Shown: piece by piece, positions 62,287 through 64,000 of the stretch
Layout of the letters: every line of letters starts with the position of its first letter
Position numbering within the stretch: position 1 is the first letter of the stretch
Assembly (NCBI GenBank): GCA_024402495.1
Contig: JAKSTR010000003.1
Location: 1-64,000 of the forward strand
Origin: Treponemataceae bacterium
GTDB taxonomy: Bacteria > Spirochaetota > Spirochaetia > Treponematales > Treponemataceae
Length of the DNA stretch: 64,000 nt
Reading direction: 5' to 3'
Program-made: the position numbers and the translations under genes
Notes under the pieces: generated by a model
What the model was told of the DNA's origin: nothing
Seen by the model: the letters and a program-made list of their open reading frames with translations, nothing else
The model's database searches: none

Positions 62287-63180
62287 TCAATCTGGGGCAA
62301 AAAAACTTGAAATTGTATTACTGTCTTTATTTAGTTTTTTGCAAAATGCGTTATAATCTTTTGCAATATGACCTAAATCCAAAGCGCGATATCCTGAAGA
62401 ATGTAAATCAGCTGCCAAAAGTTTTGCTGTCGGTCCCAAAATCAATATCATCAATTTAGAAGTATCAAAATATTTCAATTTATCAAGAATTTCATCATAT
62501 TGAGAAAAAGCATTAGTCGTTGGACAATGAACATATTCAATTGAAGCTGCACAATCAAAAATATTGTTTTCTATATTATCAAAAACTCGATCACCGCAGG
62601 CAATTACAATATCTTTATTTTTCCATATTTTTTTTGCTTTTTCAAAATAACTGTCAAAGTCATAATTTTCAAACATCATGTACATTTGCGTTATTTCCGT
62701 AGGAATATATTCTTTTTGTAAATCTAAAAAACTGTAAAATTGCTGTTCTTGAGGAATATAATATTGAGATAAAAAATCTTTTTGAACAGAAAGTAATTTT
62801 GTATTTGTATTACTGTAATGAAATAGACTTCTTGGAATTCCTGCAAAAAAATTTTCATCTTTTTTTAGTAAGATTTCTTTTAAGCGCTTTTGCAAACGTG
62901 AATCAAAATTCTGAAATGCAATGCTTTTTCCGCAAATTAAATTGAATTCTCCGTCACCAAAACGGGCAATGGAACAGTTCGTATTAATTAATAAATCCAA
63001 AGTTTCGTCATAAGTTTTTATTTTAGGCAGCATACACAATTGGTTTTCATGAAACTGCTGCAAAACAGCGTATTTTAATCTGTTTGGTTCTGTTAAAATA
63101 TTTGTTGCAGAAGTATAATCACGCAGATTTACTTCTGATAAATATTTAATGTTTTTTAACAATTGAACAATTTTATTCAT
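62287..63180 (-). CDS. GT-D fold glycosyltransferase (DUF1792)
   Basis: A 297-aa protein with the DUF1792/GT-D signature SIARFGDGEFNLICGKSIAF (the DGE metal motif), the LKEILLKKDENFFAGIPRSL block and later IVIACGDRVFDNI. In Streptococcus the GT-D domain of dGT1 adds glucose to serine-rich repeat adhesin glycans. Here it is a standalone protein within a surface-glycan operon. ATG follows the DegT stop by 15 nt. Confidence 0.85.
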   Translation of the reverse strand: MNKIVQLLKNIKYLSEVNLRDYTSATNILTEPNRLKYAVLQQFHENQLCMLPKIKTYDETLDLLINTNCSIARFGDGEFNLICGKSIAFQNFDSRLQKRLKEILLKKDENFFAGIPRSLFHYSNTNTKLLSVQKDFLSQYYIPQEQQFYSFLDLQKEYIPTEITQMYMMFENYDFDSYFEKAKKIWKNKDIVIACGDRVFDNIENNIFDCAASIEYVHCPTTNAFSQYDEILDKLKYFDTSKLMILILGPTAKLLAADLHSSGYRALDLGHIAKDYNAFCKKLNKDSNTISSFFAPD

Positions 63181-63195
63181 AATCTGCGCCCAAAT

Positions 63196-64000
63196 TTAGA
63201 AATTATTCACAGTTTCAATTATGTAACTAATTTCTTCTGTTGCTAAACACTGGTTTAACGGTAAGCTTAGCTCTTCCCTGTGTATTTTTTCGGTTACAGG
63301 AAGGATTAAGTCTGACAAAACATTTTCATAACATTTCTGCTTATGCGGCGGAATAGGGTAATGAATCATTGTGCGGATGCCGTTTTTAAGCAAATATGCC
63401 TGCAATTCATCGCGATTTTCGCATAAAATCGGGAAAATATGGAAAACGTTTTGGTCATAGTCTGATATTTTGGGCAAGGAAATTTTTTCATTTTTTATGT
63501 TTTCAATAAAAATCTTTGCAATTTCCTTGCGTTTCTGATTGTCTTCGTCTAAATATTTCAGTTTTACGTCCAAAACGGCGGCGTTTGTTTCGTCAAGGCG
63601 GCTGTTTTGACCAATATAATCAAAAACGTATTTTTTGCTTGAACCATAATTTGCCAAAGTGCGAATTAAATCTGCCGCTTCTTTGCTGTTTGTTGTAACA
63701 GCGCCGCCATCGCCAAATGCGCCCAAATTTTTGCCAGGATAAAAACTGTGTGCTGCAATAAAACCAAAAGAACCTGTTTTTTTGCCGTTAAACATACAGC
63801 CGTGAGCCTGCGCGTTGTCTTCAAAAAGCAGCAGACCGTACTTCTGGCAAATTGCTTCAATTTTTTCTGTATAAGCACAGCGGCCATACAAATGAACCAG
63901 CATAATTGCTTTAGTTTTATTTGTAATGTGGCTTTCTATTAAAGAATCATCAATTTGGAATGTGCTGATGTCCGGTTCAACCAAAACAGGCGTCAATCCG
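63196..64000 (-). CDS. DegT/DnrJ/EryC1/StrS aminotransferase, N-terminus off the window
   Basis: At least 268 aa of a PLP-dependent sugar aminotransferase; the frame stays open to the right edge, so the N-terminus lies beyond 64000. HSFYPGKNLGAFGDGGAVTTN contains the catalytic Lys, and LFEDNAQAHGCMFNGKKTGSFG lies just before. RTLANYGSSKKYVFDYIGQNSRLDETNAAVL and the C-terminal YPIPPHKQKCYEN fit the FdtB/WecE/QdtB group that aminates 4-keto or 3-keto deoxy-sugars. The gene would make an amino sugar for the glycans built by the downstream transferases. Confidence 0.9.
   Translation of the reverse strand, partial: GLTPVLVEPDISTFQIDDSLIESHITNKTKAIMLVHLYGRCAYTEKIEAICQKYGLLLFEDNAQAHGCMFNGKKTGSFGFIAAHSFYPGKNLGAFGDGGAVTTNSKEAADLIRTLANYGSSKKYVFDYIGQNSRLDETNAAVLDVKLKYLDEDNQKRKEIAKIFIENIKNEKISLPKISDYDQNVFHIFPILCENRDELQAYLLKNGIRTMIHYPIPPHKQKCYENVLSDLILPVTEKIHREELSLPLNQCLATEEISYIIETVNNF

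Noticed and set aside
1-64000. tRNA, rRNA and tmRNA genes
   Set aside because: The intergenic regions were read for T-arm patterns such as GTTCGA and for paired acceptor stems; none was convincing. A computed scan would be decisive.

Overview
The window looks like chromosome of a Treponema-type spirochaete, probably a gut or oral commensal. This is inferred from gene content, not from a marker gene. The grounds are a large acidic treponemal-looking protein beside two DUF115 motility-accessory (MAF) proteins, a NeuB-type nonulosonate synthase, many lipoproteins with loose spirochaetal lipoboxes, an eukaryote-like IleS, CoaX-type pantothenate kinase, and a permuted GH3 beta-glucosidase of the kind known from rumen bacteria. 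Base composition is moderately AT-rich. TTG start codons are common. No rRNA, tRNA, CRISPR or transposase gene was seen.

Bases 1-14,000 are an accessory-looking run, all on the + strand: a CPBP membrane protease, two GyrI-like ligand-binding proteins, a WYL regulator, a TfoX-like protein, a ClbS/DfsB protein behind a near-perfect promoter with a 17-bp palindrome, four GNAT acetyltransferases (one frameshifted), DUF1697, a VOC-DUF3795 fusion, a DinB-like protein, an XRE-DUF5680 regulator, a DUF7662 protein and an HD hydrolase. Inside this run, at 10,707-11,347, sits a tandem array of hairpins repeated every 40-41 bp. A REP-like element is inserted in it.

Bases 14,000-22,400 are housekeeping: rex-rlmK on the minus strand, then ileS, a lipoprotein, upp with a long N-terminal extension, and a TPR lipoprotein, closely packed on the plus strand. 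Bases 22,441-32,846 are a tightly coupled five-gene minus-strand operon: a 1644-aa acidic protein, an unknown protein, two MAF proteins and a membrane protein with a degenerate GGDEF domain.

Bases 33,242-46,229 hold a FtsB/DivIC-like protein, tsaC, smpB, lepB (with Arg where the catalytic Lys should be), hemW, hrpA, a DUF1963 protein, plsC, secA and a chemotaxis receptor. Bases 46,630-57,000 hold a DUF5718 protein, a lipoprotein and small membrane proteins, a Nudix hydrolase, a DUF4375 protein, hisS, coaX, neuB, yebC and ruvC. Bases 57,093-64,000 hold the GH3 glucosidase and the 3' part of a surface-glycan operon (DegT aminotransferase, GT-D, GT2 and GT8 glycosyltransferases) that runs off the right edge.

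Two themes cut across the regions. First, several genes, including the essential secA, smpB and hisS, have a sigma70-type promoter whose -10 box ends only 6-8 nt before the start codon, with no Shine-Dalgarno sequence, which predicts leaderless mRNAs. Second, the MAF operon, neuB and the glycosyltransferase operon together suggest nonulosonate-based glycosylation of flagella or the cell surface.
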